64,000 nt of DNA from Utricularia gibba. Lineage: Eukaryota; Streptophyta; Magnoliopsida; Lamiales; Lentibulariaceae. A program made the position numbers and the translations under genes. Location of the stretch: NCBI GenBank assembly GCA_002189035.1, contig NEEC01000004.1:3906001-3970000 (forward strand), read 5' to 3'. Below the pieces are notes generated by a model that had not been told where the DNA came from, made no database searches, and saw only the letters and a program-made list of their open reading frames with translations. Of this stretch, positions 1 to 11,870 are shown piece after piece. How positions within the stretch are numbered: the first letter of the stretch is position 1; each line of letters opens with the position of its first letter.

Positions 1-1151
1 CTCTTCCACCAACTCCTTTAGCTTTCTCACCTCTATGAATGCGTTGAAGGACCTTAACCTGAGTGACTGTCCGTTAAATGATTATTCAGTGCAGCATATT
101 GCCTCAATTGGACCAAGCTTAAAACATTTGAACCTCAGTCGGACAAAAATAAGCTCTGAGGGTGTTATGCATTTAGCAGGAAAGTTTCCTTCTCTTCAGA
201 CATTGGTGTTGTGTGGCACTGCAGTCGATGATACGGCAGTTCCATATATTAGCTTGATGACATCACTCAAATCTCTTGACCTAAGTTGCACATATATTAA
301 AGGTGTTGTCCCTGTAACAGTATCTTTGCATTTTTATTTCCCCCAACTCTGTCTCCCGCACACCATTTTTCTGTCGTTTTATTTGTAGATGCAACCATAT
401 TATTGACGGGATATTTTTTTCAGGTATCGTGCACACTGTAGGTACAGGTCGTGATAAAGTGCCTTCGCTTTCTGTTCTGGAAAATCTTAGAAGTTTAGAA
501 AGATTATACTTGGAGGAAATTAATGCCACTGATCTAGCCATCTACTCATTGAAGGGTTTGAACAGCTTGAGCCATCTGTTTCTTCGAGACTCGCGCCTCA
601 TGGATGCTTCTTTACATGAGATTTCATCTCTTCCAAATTTGGTACATGTTGATCTTCGGGGTGCTGTCTTCACAGATGCTGGTTTGGTCAAGTTTGTTCC
701 CCCGCATTCCATGGAAGTGATTGATCTCAGGGATTGCTGGCTGTTGTCACAGGATGCTCTCTTGGGTTTCTGCAGAAAACATCCGCACATTGAAGCCAGG
801 CATGATTTTTCTGATGCTCATGATAAAAGAAATGCCCGGAGGGCATCTCCATCACAAGATCACACCGGGTGTCCGAAGCAAAAGCTAGAAAACAGCAAGC
901 CGCTCTGGTTTCCCCACTTTTCAAACGGGATATTTCTAGGTATGATATCTCATCATTTAACCATTTCATTTTCTTACTTTCTTGGATCCGTCCTTTCGTA
1001 TCACCACACCCCGCACCTCACAGCACTGTTAACTTATCCTGCAGTATACTCTCTAATGATTATTCTTTCATCTCTTGATACTACTCTGTTCTTTATAGAT
1101 CAAAGGTTGAAATATGGCAGAGAAGAACTACTGTCTCTCCAATACCAATAG
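1..1151 (+). CDS. Leucine-rich repeat (RNI-like) protein, 5' end outside window
   Basis: Three exons fit: before 1 to 302, 424–939 and 1099–1151, joined at GT–AG sites with matching phase (the glycine codon spans the first junction, the aspartate codon the second). The frame is open from base 2, so the true start lies upstream; the ATG at 35 is internal. The protein is a run of short leucine-rich repeats of the LxxLxLSxT type (for example LKHLNLSRTKIS and LKSLDLSCTYIKG), followed by a basic, repeat-free tail ending GREELLSLQYQ. That tail resembles a plant LRR family typified by an Arabidopsis protein I recall as AT4G23840 (from memory, not searched). The family is not biochemically defined, so I infer only a protein-interaction role. 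I see no transmembrane or kinase segment in the visible part. Confidence 0.8.
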
Positions 1152-2919
1152 CCTAATTTTTATCGCATAAAGAGAACCGTGGGAGCCAAATCTTTTCAAC
1201 TTGTGGACGTTTCAGGTTTGATATCTGCTGTGCACCTCACCTCACTGGTAGATTTTGCTGTATGCTTCATCTACTTTGAAAATATTTAGGAAGTTCAGCT
1301 GAAGAATAGACCTGTAGAATCACCGCTCTTACAGACTTCCCAACTTGCAAGGAAATGGATGATAAACTGAGGTGCTTGAGCGCCTAGGAGGATCGTTGCG
1401 CCGAGCATGTTTTGTTGTGCACATTAAACAGTGCAGAGTTAAATAAACGTTATATGATTACTATTTATCAACATGTTTCTTTGAAATTCTCATATTATAT
1501 TCAGTAAGAGATTGATTTTGAAATTTTTTGTTTTTATTGTATATTCTACGTTTTCAAACATGTATGATTACATGCAACTAGATTTATGACTTATCTAAAT
1601 ACAAATACAAAAAGATTATGTAAAAAATAGAAAACTTGATAAAAAATTATATTTAAGCATTCAAACTGATAATTAAAGAATCCTAAAAGATTCAAAATAG
1701 ATTTAGAATAGATTTTCAGATTCTACTTAAAGCAACTTTCATAAAGGTAAGATCGAAGATGGATATTTGAGCACAACCATATATTAACTCAAAGGCTTAC
1801 GATTGCAAAAAATAAAAAAATATGTACTATTTAATAGATTTCTTATCTAGATCCAACATTGGTTTCAACGATAATTAATATATTAGATTCCAACTACAAA
1901 GTGTAGAGGGAATTAGAATAGGTAATGATTTTCATTTTTATATAACTTAAATTTTTCTCCAATATATACTACATTACCTGAATATGTCTTGGAGTTGTCC
2001 AAGGTTGCATACCTTGAGATTCAAAACTTGGCCATACATACATACTATAAGGATTGATAAGAAATATTTGGAAAAGAGAAGGCTAATGGGGGTTTATTAA
2101 GAAACTTGCAAAAATGTTGCTTAAAAAAAGGATGAAAAAAGTTGGTAGACATGAAATAGAAGTGGTATCATTTCTCTTGAAATATTGAGATTCAACTTTT
2201 AATATGATGGCAAGGGAGCCTATGCTTCTAATGATGACCCCTCATTTGTTTTAAACTAATGGCTCTTCAGAACATCAAACACCTGATTCTGAAACTAGGA
2301 GCTACAAATCAGACTGAAAATGAGTTTTAAAAGTAAATAATCAGAATTGGAAAAGAAAAGGGAATTGCATGAAAATGTGAATGACTTAATTCTGAAATTT
2401 TCAAGGCTGAGATATTAACATTAGAAATAAGAGTGATGAACCATAAGGATGAAATTGACCCAATGAGAATTTTGGGATCTCAAAATTCAACCCAAATGTA
2501 AATGTTAAAACCCCATACAAAGAGTCCATCATCAAGGAAGTGCTCATACCTACAAGAATTTTAGGCCTTATGAATCTTGTGCATTGAAGAACCTTCTCGA
2601 ATATTGTTTCCAAAAAAAATCCCATATAAATGGTTTATACATTCAGAAAACAGAATTTTTTATGCCGCGCCTATTGCTGGAAGGATTAAATTAACATTCG
2701 ACTTTGTAGGAATCACAAGTTGCACGTCTTGTCGGAAGAGAAGACACAGCGGTCTCCTTCTTGCATCCAGAAAGCTGGCATGGTGAGTTCAGGACACATT
2801 TGTCTTCACCTGACGATGGGAATGACGCTTTTACCCTTCCTGCTGCTTCAAGATAAGAGAGGGGAGTCAACAAACACAAGTTCTCTTGGTCCAAAGACGG
2901 CCATCGGTGGTCTGCGCAT
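1152..2919. other. Intergenic: 3' UTR of the LRR gene and CslG upstream region
   Basis: The first ~300 bases are probably the LRR gene's 3' UTR. The rest is AT-rich with no coding frame I can support. Short frames around 2400–2920 have no recognisable domain. The last ~150 bases become more GC-rich and are probably the CslG leader. Confidence 0.5.
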
Positions 2920-5453
2920 ATGAGGAACGCTAGCACTCCCACACCGCCTTTGGCACAGCCGCAGCTGTACGTCTTCCGGAGACTCCGCCGCCGTCATTTT
3001 AATCGCCTTTTTGCGTTTGTTTACTCACTCGCCGTCCTCTGTCTCCTCTACCGCCACTTACGCGCCGTCCTCACCACCGCCGCCAACTCCTTTACTCCCC
3101 TCCTTCTCTTCATCGCCGATGCAATTTTGGCTTACATGTGGTCCACCACTCAGTCCTTCCGAATGAACCCCGTTGTCCGGGAGGAGCTGCCGGGGAAAAA
3201 CTGCACCTGAAGGATTTGCCGAAAATCGACATATTCATATGCACGGCGGACCCCTTCAAGGAGCCACCCATGGTGGTCGTTAACACCGCCTTATCGGTGA
3301 TGGCCTACGACTATCCGTCCGAGAAATTGTCCGTCTACGTTTCCGACGACGGTGGATCGGAGCTCACCATGTTTGCTCTGATGGAAGCGGCTAAATTTGC
3401 AAAGTACTGGGTGCAGTTTTGCAAGGACAATAATATTGTCGACCGCAACCCTGAAGCTTATTTCAACACAGGCAACTCCAGCAATCTCGAGATTAAAGTA
3501 AGATACAGTCAATCTCTCTTATTTATTTCTTTATTCATTATTAACATGCAGTTATCGACTTCAATACAGGCACTCTATGATGCCATGAAACTAAAGGTGG
3601 AGGCGGTGGTGGATAACCGGAAAGTCAGCGATGGTTATATTTCCGGCGAAGATGAGCGCCGGATTTTAAGCCAGTTCTCCGTGGACGGGTTCTCACGACA
3701 ACAACACCCTCCAATAATTCAGGTTCATGCCATTCCTTTCAAAACAAATTATTAAAAGCAGTCAACTTTCATACAAATTAAAAACTCGTTTTGGTTTGAA
3801 ACTTTCCAGGTTTTATTAAATTCCAATAAAGACATGCTCAGAGATGGCGGTCCTGCGCCTAATCTGATCTACGTTTCTAGAGAGAAAAATCGAACCTTTC
3901 CCCATCATTTCAAGGCCGGCGCTCTCAATGCTCTGGTGAGATCTGCATATTTTCCAAAACAATAGGTACTGTTTAAAACATCACATAATTCCAGGTACGG
4001 GTTTCGGCATGCATGACAAATTCTCCGATCATACTAACACTGGACTGTGACATGTTCTCAAACGACCCCTCCACCATCTTGAACGCCCTGGGCTACTTTG
4101 GCGATCGCCCCGAGATCGGATACGTTCAGTTCCCGCAACGTTTTCGGGGGCTCAACGAGGCCGATACTTACGCTTGTGAACATAAGCGCCTCTTCCGGCT
4201 CAATCCCTCCGGGATGGACGGGCTCAATGGCCCTAGTTACGTCGGGACGGGCTGCTTTTTCAGCCGCCGTGCACTGTTCGGCGGTCCTTCCTCCTACGTC
4301 CAGCCGGAGGACTCGACGCTCGACCCGAAATCGATCGTGGGTCGATCAATTGATGACCCACTTGTGCTAGAACAATCCCAATGCGTGGCCCGTAGTGACT
4401 ACGACGAAAACAACACTTCATGGGGCTCCAAGGTGAATAAACCAGCCTCTTTTTCACTATAATTTTAGCCACTAGAAATACTTCAATCACCGTTTTCTGA
4501 TTGCAGATGGGTTTCCGTTACGGATCCATCGTGGAGGATTACTACACCGGCTATCAGCTTCAGTGCGAAGGGTGGCATTCGGTCTTCTGCGATCCAAAAA
4601 GGGCGGCGTTTCTCGGCGACGTTCCGATATGTCTAAACGATGCCCTGAACCAAACACAGAGGTGGGCGGTTGGGCTTTTAGAAGTGGGCTTCTCGAGGGT
4701 CAGCCCAATCACATTCGGGGTAAAGTATATGGGCCTGTTAATGGGCCAATGCTATGCCCATTATGCATTCTGGGCCATATGGTGCATCCCTGTTGCCATC
4801 TACGCATTCCTTCCTCCTCTGGCACTACTAAGAGGAATTTGCATCTTTCCAAAGGTAAAAAAAAAGGGTAATTTCACTCTTTTATTTTCACTTTTCCTTG
4901 AATTCTTTACCTCATTTGTGAATAGGTAAAAGATCCATGGTTCTTCGTGTATGCTTTCCTGTTTCTGGGGGCGTACGGTCAAGATTGCTTTGATTTCGTC
5001 ACCAAGGAAGGGACGCTGGCGCGATGGTGGAGCGATCAAAGGATGTGGCTGATACGCTCTCTCTCTTCCTACCTCTTCGGATCCATTGAATACGCCTCTA
5101 AGCGTCTGGGCTTCGCGAGCCACGCCTTCAACATCACAAGCAAGTTCGAAGACGAGGAGAAGCGGAAGCGGTACGATCAGGGGTTGTTCGAGTTCGAGGT
5201 CGCGTCTCCGTTGTACGTTCCGATGGTTGCCGCGTCGATCTTGAACTTGGTGGCGTTCCTCGCGGGGTTGCGGCGCGGCGGCGAGGACATGTTCTTGCAA
5301 ACAGCGGTCGCGGGCTTCGCGGTGGCGAATGCGGTCCCTGTGTACGGAGCTATGGTCTGGAGAGAAGATGGAGGAAGAGTCGCGAGCAAGACTGTGGCCG
5401 CTTCGGTTACTGTGGTTGGCCTTCTATTTGGAGTTGCCTGTGTGCTATGGTAA
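2920..5453 (+). CDS. CslG: Cellulose synthase-like protein G (family 2 glycosyltransferase), with one-base frameshift in exon 1
   Basis: Six exons: 2920–3497, 3570–3722, 3810–3935, 3995–4432, 4507–4854 and 4926–5453; all junctions are GT–AG and in phase. With one base restored the protein is about 723 residues, normal for CslG. In order: two N-terminal membrane helices, then the cytosolic GT2 core with [15 protein letters not shown] (DxD), VEDYYTG and QTQRW, then about six C-terminal helices. All catalytic motifs are present. The family is membrane-bound in the ER/Golgi. Some CslG/CslM members transfer glucuronic acid to triterpene aglycones in saponin synthesis; others have no known product, so the substrate is open. 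The frame breaks at 3192–3200 (four G then five A): upstream reads EELPGK, downstream [12 protein letters not shown], one base short. Everything else is intact, so a consensus error is more likely than a pseudogene. Exons are much more GC-rich than the surroundings. Confidence 0.9.
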
Positions 5454-5864
5454 CGTTGCTCCGGCTCCGTACTCATGAACTCCTGAACCAGAGGGGGCCA
5501 TGGGCCGGGCCGGGCCTGGACAAGCCCAGCTCGTGTGCCTAAAATCTATAATAACCTGTACGGGTCTAGACATGATACCGAATGTCATTGATGCCCATAA
5601 CCCCATCGAGGATGGTGGATTCTGATACATTCTAATATATTGGGCGTGTTTGGAGCTATAGTTACAAACCTTCGGTGGTGTGATGAGGTCAATTGAAATA
5701 AAAGTTATATTAATGCAGTTTAAGTGAATATGATTATAAATTTTTTGATAAAACATCAATCAAATGAATACAATTTGTGAAAATTGACCTTTATATCCTT
5801 CAATCTTTAACATTATTAGAAATCATTAATATTATATTAATTTTTTAGAAGATAAAAACAAGAG
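5454..5864. other. CslG 3' flank
   Basis: No coding frame. A short GC-rich patch near 5500–5530 has repeated GGGCC words. The remainder is AT-rich and runs into the copia-derived repeat. Confidence 0.4.
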
Positions 5865-5972
5865 TGATAAGGTGGATAAAAGAAAAAATGTGTAAAATTT
5901 TCTGAAAGATAAATTACTAAAAAAATACTATCATTAACTCTTGAATATGTTAGGCATAATCATGGAGGGTCA
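5865..5972 (+). repeat. Left LTR-like copy, first part (Ty1/copia remnant)
   Basis: This stretch begins TGATAAGGTGGATA and matches the start of the copy at 10585, which directly follows the copia coding remnant. The rest of the left copy resumes at 9669–9710 (CTTGATTAACGGATCTGATA), beyond the Harbinger element. I read it as one LTR-like unit cut in two by the later insertion. Confidence 0.55.
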
Positions 5973-6705
5973 TAAGAGCATTTCCATTGGTGGGCGCTCA
6001 AATCCGACATGGCACCTAGCTCAGCTTTCTCCGTCATTATTATTGATCCGCTCAACAATGTGATGGTAATAAAAGTCCAGAAAAAATAAATCTTAGCCCC
6101 TTTTATTTATGTGGACAAAAACCCGTGTGTGACTAAACCTAATTTTTTTCCTCCATTTTCTTTTGGCACCTGCATCAAATTCCTTCGAAGGTAGCAAATA
6201 AGTTTACGAATTTCACAAAACTTTGCCCATAATTACTTTGAAGAGATGGGTATGATTAATTTCTTTATTAATTCTTATTTTGGGATTATAAGTTATGTAT
6301 TTGTTTTTTTTAAAACCTTAAATCTAATAGAATTAATTATATTCGTCTAATCTATGTTTGTGAAGTGATTCTACTGCTATTTTGAAGTCATTTATATTTT
6401 TTCACACTACTATAATTATTTAAACAACTAAACATGATGTAGAATTATTTTATAGAAATCATACTATGTATTTCTTTTAATTTTTTTCATTTATCATTAT
6501 TTTCATGACAAAGCTCCTCCAATTTTCTGAATGTTGGTTTATAGATCTGTATTTATTTACATGGAATTAAGTTGATTTATTTAGGATATTTGCTGTTTAA
6601 TCAGTAATTTTAATAGTATGGTATTTAAATATAATGTCATTGTTTATATATATTTTGCATTATTTTCATGTAGCCACAATGATTTCAATAATAAGATAGA
6701 CTGAT

Positions 6706-7690
6706 GAAGAAATTATTATTCTAATTTCAACTTGGTTAAACACTTATGTTAATTCAATTTCTGGCAACTCTTAGAAAGCAGAATCTTTTTGAAAAGTTAT
6801 AGCTTACTTCTATTGCGATGCAATAAAGATTAATACCAACAATGCAAAGTTTCAAAATTATGAAGCATTAAGGAAGAAATGGGGAAAGTTAATTGCAGAT
6901 GTGCAACATTTATTCGGCATATATAATAGTATTGAACGTAGAGATCCTAGCGATCACAATAACAATGATTTAATGAACATGGGTTTGAAGCAATAAAAGG
7001 AGGTACTTTATAAATTTTTCATGTATTTAAAGGCTTGGAAGATATTGAGTGATCAACCAAAATGGAGAACAATAAAGTTTTTTTCTTGTATTATGTCTAA
7101 CTATTAATTCTAGTAACCTATTGTTTGACACCACATATAGGATATAAACAATACAATGAAGAAGAAAAAAAAAGTGAACACAACATCAGATTCCTCATTG
7201 ATACAATCGCCCATGACTCTAAGCATGAAAGAAAGAAAGGATTCAAAGTCTCCAACTCTGGAGTGTCCCATTGGTCAAAAGAGTGCTAAAAATATCTACT
7301 TTGAGATAGTCCTTCTCGAGGCATTTCTGAAGAGAAAAGAGCTACAATGAAACTTTTGATCGACAAGTTAGATGGATATAGATTGGAGATGGCAAGACAC
7401 AATGACTTGTTTCACCAACATATATCTATTAACAATGCATAGGTTTTAGTCAGCTCCGCACATGAGTTGAGGCTATTGATCGATATGGATATGTCGAAAA
7501 TGAATGACTTTCAGAAGAAGTTGTACAGTGAGACATGTAGTCATGCATTATCTGATATGATTGCTCTAGGTTTTATTTTTGATAAGCCTTCATCAAACAC
7601 TGAGGGTGGACTTGCAAATCAGCCAGAAAGACATTTCAGGACAACTCTGAGGAGCCAATTGTTGATTTTAGTGATGACTTAGATCTTCTG
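6706..7690 (+). pseudogene. Decayed Harbinger ORF1 (NAM-associated / SANT-like DNA-binding protein)
   Basis: Translation across several frames gives ISTWLNTYVNSISGNS, then ALRKKWGKLIADVQ and later PIGQKSAK, the order seen in the plant ORF1 proteins often annotated as NAM-associated or 'glutathione S-transferase T3-like'. Stops near 6770 and 7000 and after 7347 interrupt it. Small open pieces remain at 7156–7350 and 7467–7682. In intact elements this protein helps the transposase bind element ends. Confidence 0.6.
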
Positions 7691-7909
7691 TGATTTTCTT
7701 GGATTTTTAGTTGTAGGTGTTTACGACTTTTATGATTTTAATGATGAAGTGGAATTTGGATTGTGAACTAATATTTTTAATTATATATATTTAATCACAT
7801 AATACATATTTTATGATCTTCTCGAAATTTTTAATTTACATGTTTTTTAGGTATGATACAAATAAGGTTACCATTGCATGTAACCTGACTTTATATGAAC
7901 TATCACACC

Positions 7910-8041
7910 TATCAAAGTAGTGCATCAATCGAAAGTCATCTATCTACCATATCTATCAAAGTAGTGCATCAACTGAAAGTCCTCTATTTACCACACCTAC
8001 TAAAGTAATGTACCAACCAAAAGTCATCTACCTACCACATC
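7910..8041 (+). repeat. 44 bp tandem repeat, three copies
   Basis: Three head-to-tail diverged copies (7910–7953, 7954–7997, 7998–8041), each beginning TATCAAAGTAGTGCATCA or a close variant, lie between the ORF1 and transposase remnants of Harbinger-1. Confidence 0.8.
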
Positions 8042-8106
8042 TAACACAATGTTTTCAATCCAAATTACCTTATATATATACACCATAGCTCATAACTTTT
8101 TTCACA

Positions 8107-9300
8107 ATGAATCCTCACAACTCTGACAATGTTCCATACCAAAATGTTTATTTCAATCCAAATGATATTTCATTCTTTATGCCTAGCCATAGTGATATTA
8201 TCATTGATGTTGTTGATTTATTAGAAGATGAACCAAATCCGTTCCAAAGGCAAAGAGGAAACCATGCATAAATTGATCATGATCTTGAGATAGACAACGC
8301 TCGTCTGGTAGCAAATTATTTCTTTATTAATGCTACATACAATGATCAAATGTTTCACCATTGTTTCAGAATACGTCGTAGTTTGTTTGAGCGTATTATC
8401 TGCAGTGTTCGGGAAGTATAGCCATATTTACAATAAAGAATTAATGCAACAAGATGTGTCTTATTAACCACAATACAAAATTGCATTACTGCTATGCGAA
8501 TAATGGCTTATGAATATGGTGCAGATGCTTGTGATGAATATCTTTGAATTAGTGGGTTTGCTATCATCAAATGTTTAAGGTCTTTTGTATTTGCAATTCG
8601 TATTGTATTCGAGACAGAATATATGAGGCATCCCAATTCGAGTGATATTCAAAATTACTTTTATGGGGAGAAGAAAGAGGATTCATAGGCATGCTCGGAA
8701 GTACAGAATTTATGTATTGTGAGTGGAAGAATTGTTTAGTGGCTTGAAAAGGTCAATATAGTCGTGAGCATAGTTCATCTATTGTTATCCTAGAGGCTGT
8801 AGCCTCAAAGAATACTTGGATATGACACTCTTTTTTTGGAACTCTTGGTTTCTCATAATGATCTTAATGTATTATCACATTCACCTTTATTCGATGATTT
8901 GCATCAGGGTTGCCCCTTCGATCGAATACTTTGTGAATGGGAAGAAATACGAATGAGATATTATTTAACTAATGGTATTTATCCCGAATGACGCGTTTTC
9001 ATGAAATGAAAACTATCACTCTTCTACAAAATCCAAAAACAAGATTATTTGCTACTATCCAAAAAAGTGCAAGGATGTAAAAAGAGCATTTGGAGTGCTT
9101 CAAGCAAAATTTGCGATCATTTACTCACCAGCTCGAGCATGGGATCATCAAACGTTTATTAATATTATGTATGTTGTAATAATTTTACAGAATATGATAG
9201 TGGAAGATGAAGATGATGACGAATGGCCAAATCTTGGAGATTAGGATCAAGTTAATGTTGGACAACTATCCGATGTTTTGGGATAAAATGTTCATATTTT
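8107..9300 (+). pseudogene. Decayed PIF/Harbinger (HARBI1-like, DDE_Tnp_4) transposase
   Basis: Recognisable blocks in family order: FRIRRSLFERII, ITAMRIMAYEYGAD, EERGFIGMLGSTEFMYCEW, KNTWI, SHNDLNVL, DVKRAFGVLQAKFAII and LQNMIVEDED. Several stop codons and frame changes separate them. Two of the three catalytic acids are also altered: the first aspartate (usually SLDCMHW) reads STEFMYC and the final glutamate (usually DVERAFG) reads DVKRAFG. Only the middle aspartate survives, in SHNDLNVL. The copy is therefore inactive on two independent grounds. Confidence 0.8.
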
Positions 9301-9668
9301 ATAAAACTATGTTGATAGAGTTATAAAATCTCGAGAAAAAAACGTTACATAGACAACTCAAGGGAGACTTGATCGATCACATTTGGGCTAAGTTTGATTA
9401 ATTTAAAGTGTCTCATATTAAGTTGTTTCTTATTTTGTATGGTTGTTGTATTTTTAAATAATAAATAATGTATTTAAATAATATAAAAAAGGATAAATGT
9501 TAAGTATTAAATAATCAAATGTCCGGACAAGAATGTGAGAGTGTATGGAAAGATGATGTGTAATATTTAATATTAAATTTTAATTAAAATAAGTATGATG
9601 TGAAAGATAGAGAAGATGATGTGAAAAAAATTGATTGATTTGGATGGATATGAATGTGGATGCCCTAA

Positions 9669-10584
9669 CAGCAAGAGTAAAACTATGCTTGATTAACGGA
9701 TCTGATACCAATAGATTAAAAAAAGAAGACAAGCATAACACGTAAGGTTAAAGGAATGTTTATTCATTGTTCATTAAAAGGATCTTGGACCGATGCATCA
9801 TTTTCTTAGAGTGCAAATGTCACACTCTAAGCAAGACATTCATTTAACCACTTAAGAGAAAAGTAAACCCAAGGATCCAATATCTTTCAAAGCATTTATT
9901 GGAACCCTGCAATATCTAACATTCACACGATTAGATATAACATACAATGTGAATTATGTCTCACACTTTATGCAAGACCCAACTACACACCATCAAATTC
10001 AAGCCAATTGAATTTTACACTATGTCAAAAGGACACTGAATCTTGGACTCCTATATTCATGGGACACACCATTACGTCTTGAGGCGTACTTAGATGCAGA
10101 TTGGACTAGTTGTCCTCTCACAAGATGCTCAATCATTGGATATTATATGTTTCTTAGTACAAATTTGATCTTCTGGTGTTCAAAGAAGCAGTAGATTGTA
10201 TCAAGATCCAACATTGAAGCGGAATATAGACCAATGACTCACACAACACCATAAATAACCTGGTTGTAGTTTGTGCTAAGAAAACTGAATGTCAAGCTAG
10301 ATCGTACACGTACACTACATTGTGACAATTTTAATGCACTTCATCTCAAAGTAAATCCGGTCTTCCATGCTAGAAGCAAGCATATAGAAATTAATTGCCA
10401 CTTTGTTCGAAAACGTGTGGCGATGGGATATTTAATAACTCAACAAATCTCTACAACATATCAACTTGCAGATCTATTCACTAAAGTACTATCCTCAACA
10501 AAAATCACATTTCTCACCAGCAAACTTGGGCTTACCCCACCACCAAATTTGAACGAGGGTGTAGAAGAAAAGAAACCAAAGGAG
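9669..10584 (+). pseudogene. Ty1/copia reverse transcriptase/RNase H 3' remnant
   Basis: From about 9888 the plus strand reads the end of a copia polyprotein: FKAFIGTLQYLTFTRLDI, then LRLEAYLDADWTSCP (RNase H), NIEAEYR, then an open 104-codon piece at 10273–10587 with LADLFTKVL near its end. Stops near 10012 and 10195 break it. Gag, protease and integrase are missing, so a large internal deletion is likely. The first bases (9669–9710) are the tail of the split left LTR-like copy. Confidence 0.75.
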
Positions 10585-10676
10585 TGATAAGGTGGATAGA
10601 AGAAAAAAGATACTAATTTCTTAAAGATGAGTTATAATCATGGAAGATTAAACTTGATTAATGGATTTGATATATC
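10585..10676 (+). repeat. Right LTR-like copy of the Ty1/copia remnant
   Basis: It begins TGATAAGGTGGATAGAAG directly after the purine-rich end of the coding remnant, and later contains TAATCATGGAAGATTAAAC and TTGATTAATGGATTTGATA. These match the left copy on either side of Harbinger-1. The right end is not sharply defined. Confidence 0.5.
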
Positions 10677-11870
10677 ATTCTTTTATTTAAGTGTATTGAA
10701 ACTATTGTTTTAATGTGCGGTGAATAAATATTTTTTTTAGTTATGTGCTATGCTTGCCCTCTTCTTTTGATCTATAAGTTTAAAATGATAATAGAAAAAA
10801 ATAGAAATATTATTTTAAAATTGAATGAATATATTAAATTTGTTTTGATCATTTCAAGAACCAATTTTCATTCGATATTTTATAATATACCTTTTTGAAA
10901 CTCATTTTGAACGGATAACATCATAGAGAGAGAGACAGAGAGTATATATATGTATAAGAATTAATATTATAACACATTTATAAAAATCTACAAAAAAAAT
11001 TAAAAATTAAGCTCTTCATCCAAAATAAACAAAAATCATCAAATAAAACCTTTTATAGTTAAGGGTAATGGAACTTGGAAGTCATTTACAACATACGATT
11101 AAAAGAATGCTACTTTTTTTCTGAATCGATATCATCACATAAAATAAAAATGAATGAAATCAAATTTAGGTATATATTTAATTATAATAAAAAGTAATCA
11201 TTGAAATTCAACTGGACTCAGGCCACAGATCCAACACAACACCATTCTTGATTGTTGTCCATTGTGATGGAATGTGGACAAGTTAAAAGGGAATTCTGAA
11301 CATTGTCAAGTATGATTGGGTGTGATCGAATGTGAGGTACATAGAAAATTTTGATGATTAAAAGTCAATATAGTTTAAATATGAATTGAGGATGGGGATT
11401 AATTTTATCAAATGAGTATAACAAATCCAATTATTACAAGTAATAGTGACTATTGACATCAAATTATTTATGTAAATAACCAGAACTAAACTATTAGGAA
11501 ACAAAAATTCCGATTTTCTAAATAATAGGAACTCATTTTTTTCGACTATGAAACAGCGGTAACCAATTATGTCTGGTTTTTAAATAATAGAAATAAACAG
11601 TATAAATAGTAAAAGTTATTTTTACAATTAACGTAGGACCACACGGGCTGCAATGTATAATCTACAGACGTGATACTCAACCGAACTGAAAACGAGCTAA
11701 GGCTCAGACACAAGCCCGATGTTATGGGCGATGCTCTGTTTTTCGAGGCCGGTCTTCGTGATCTATTGGCTGGGCCGAGCCCAAGCCCATCTGTATCCTG
11801 AACTACTGACCTGTCGCCCGTGCTATAAGTTCGAGTAAATCGAGCATTCCCTTTCTCACGACGAACGGCA
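10677..11870. other. AT-rich intergenic and DPH1 promoter region
   Basis: No coding frame is supportable. A short GA-rich and TA-rich tract lies near 10925–10960. From about 11640 the base composition rises and the DPH1 promoter begins. Confidence 0.5.
11771..11790. promoter_or_regulatory. Site II (TGGGCC/AGCCCA) cluster upstream of DPH1
   Basis: TGGGCC at 11771 is followed at once by two AGCCCA words on the opposite strand, about 80–100 bases before the DPH1 ATG. TGGGCY site II elements are known plant promoter motifs, bound by TCP factors, in translation-related and growth-related genes. The role here is inferred from position. Confidence 0.55.

Larger units (their letters stand above)
5976..9665 (+). 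mobile_element. PIF/Harbinger DNA transposon, decayed (Harbinger-1)
   Basis: A 3.69 kb element flanked by TAA on both sides (5973–5975 and 9666–9668), the 3 bp target duplication typical of PIF/Harbinger. Its ends form an imperfect terminal inverted repeat: GAGCATTTCCATTGG on the left against GGGCATCCACATTCA as the reverse complement on the right. It contains decayed copies of both genes expected of the superfamily, a NAM/SANT-like ORF1 and a DDE transposase, both on the plus strand. Many stops show it is no longer autonomous. Confidence 0.82.

Noticed and set aside
4800-5300. 166-codon minus-strand frame
   Set aside because: Antisense shadow of GC-rich CslG exons 5 and 6.
2920-5453. CslG as a pseudogene
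   Set aside because: Only one one-base shift, at a homopolymer, with all motifs and splice sites intact; two other genes in the window show the same defect.
9701-9712. CTGATACCA as a primer-binding site
   Set aside because: Its orientation would need a minus-strand element, but the adjacent copia remnant is on the plus strand; left unassigned.
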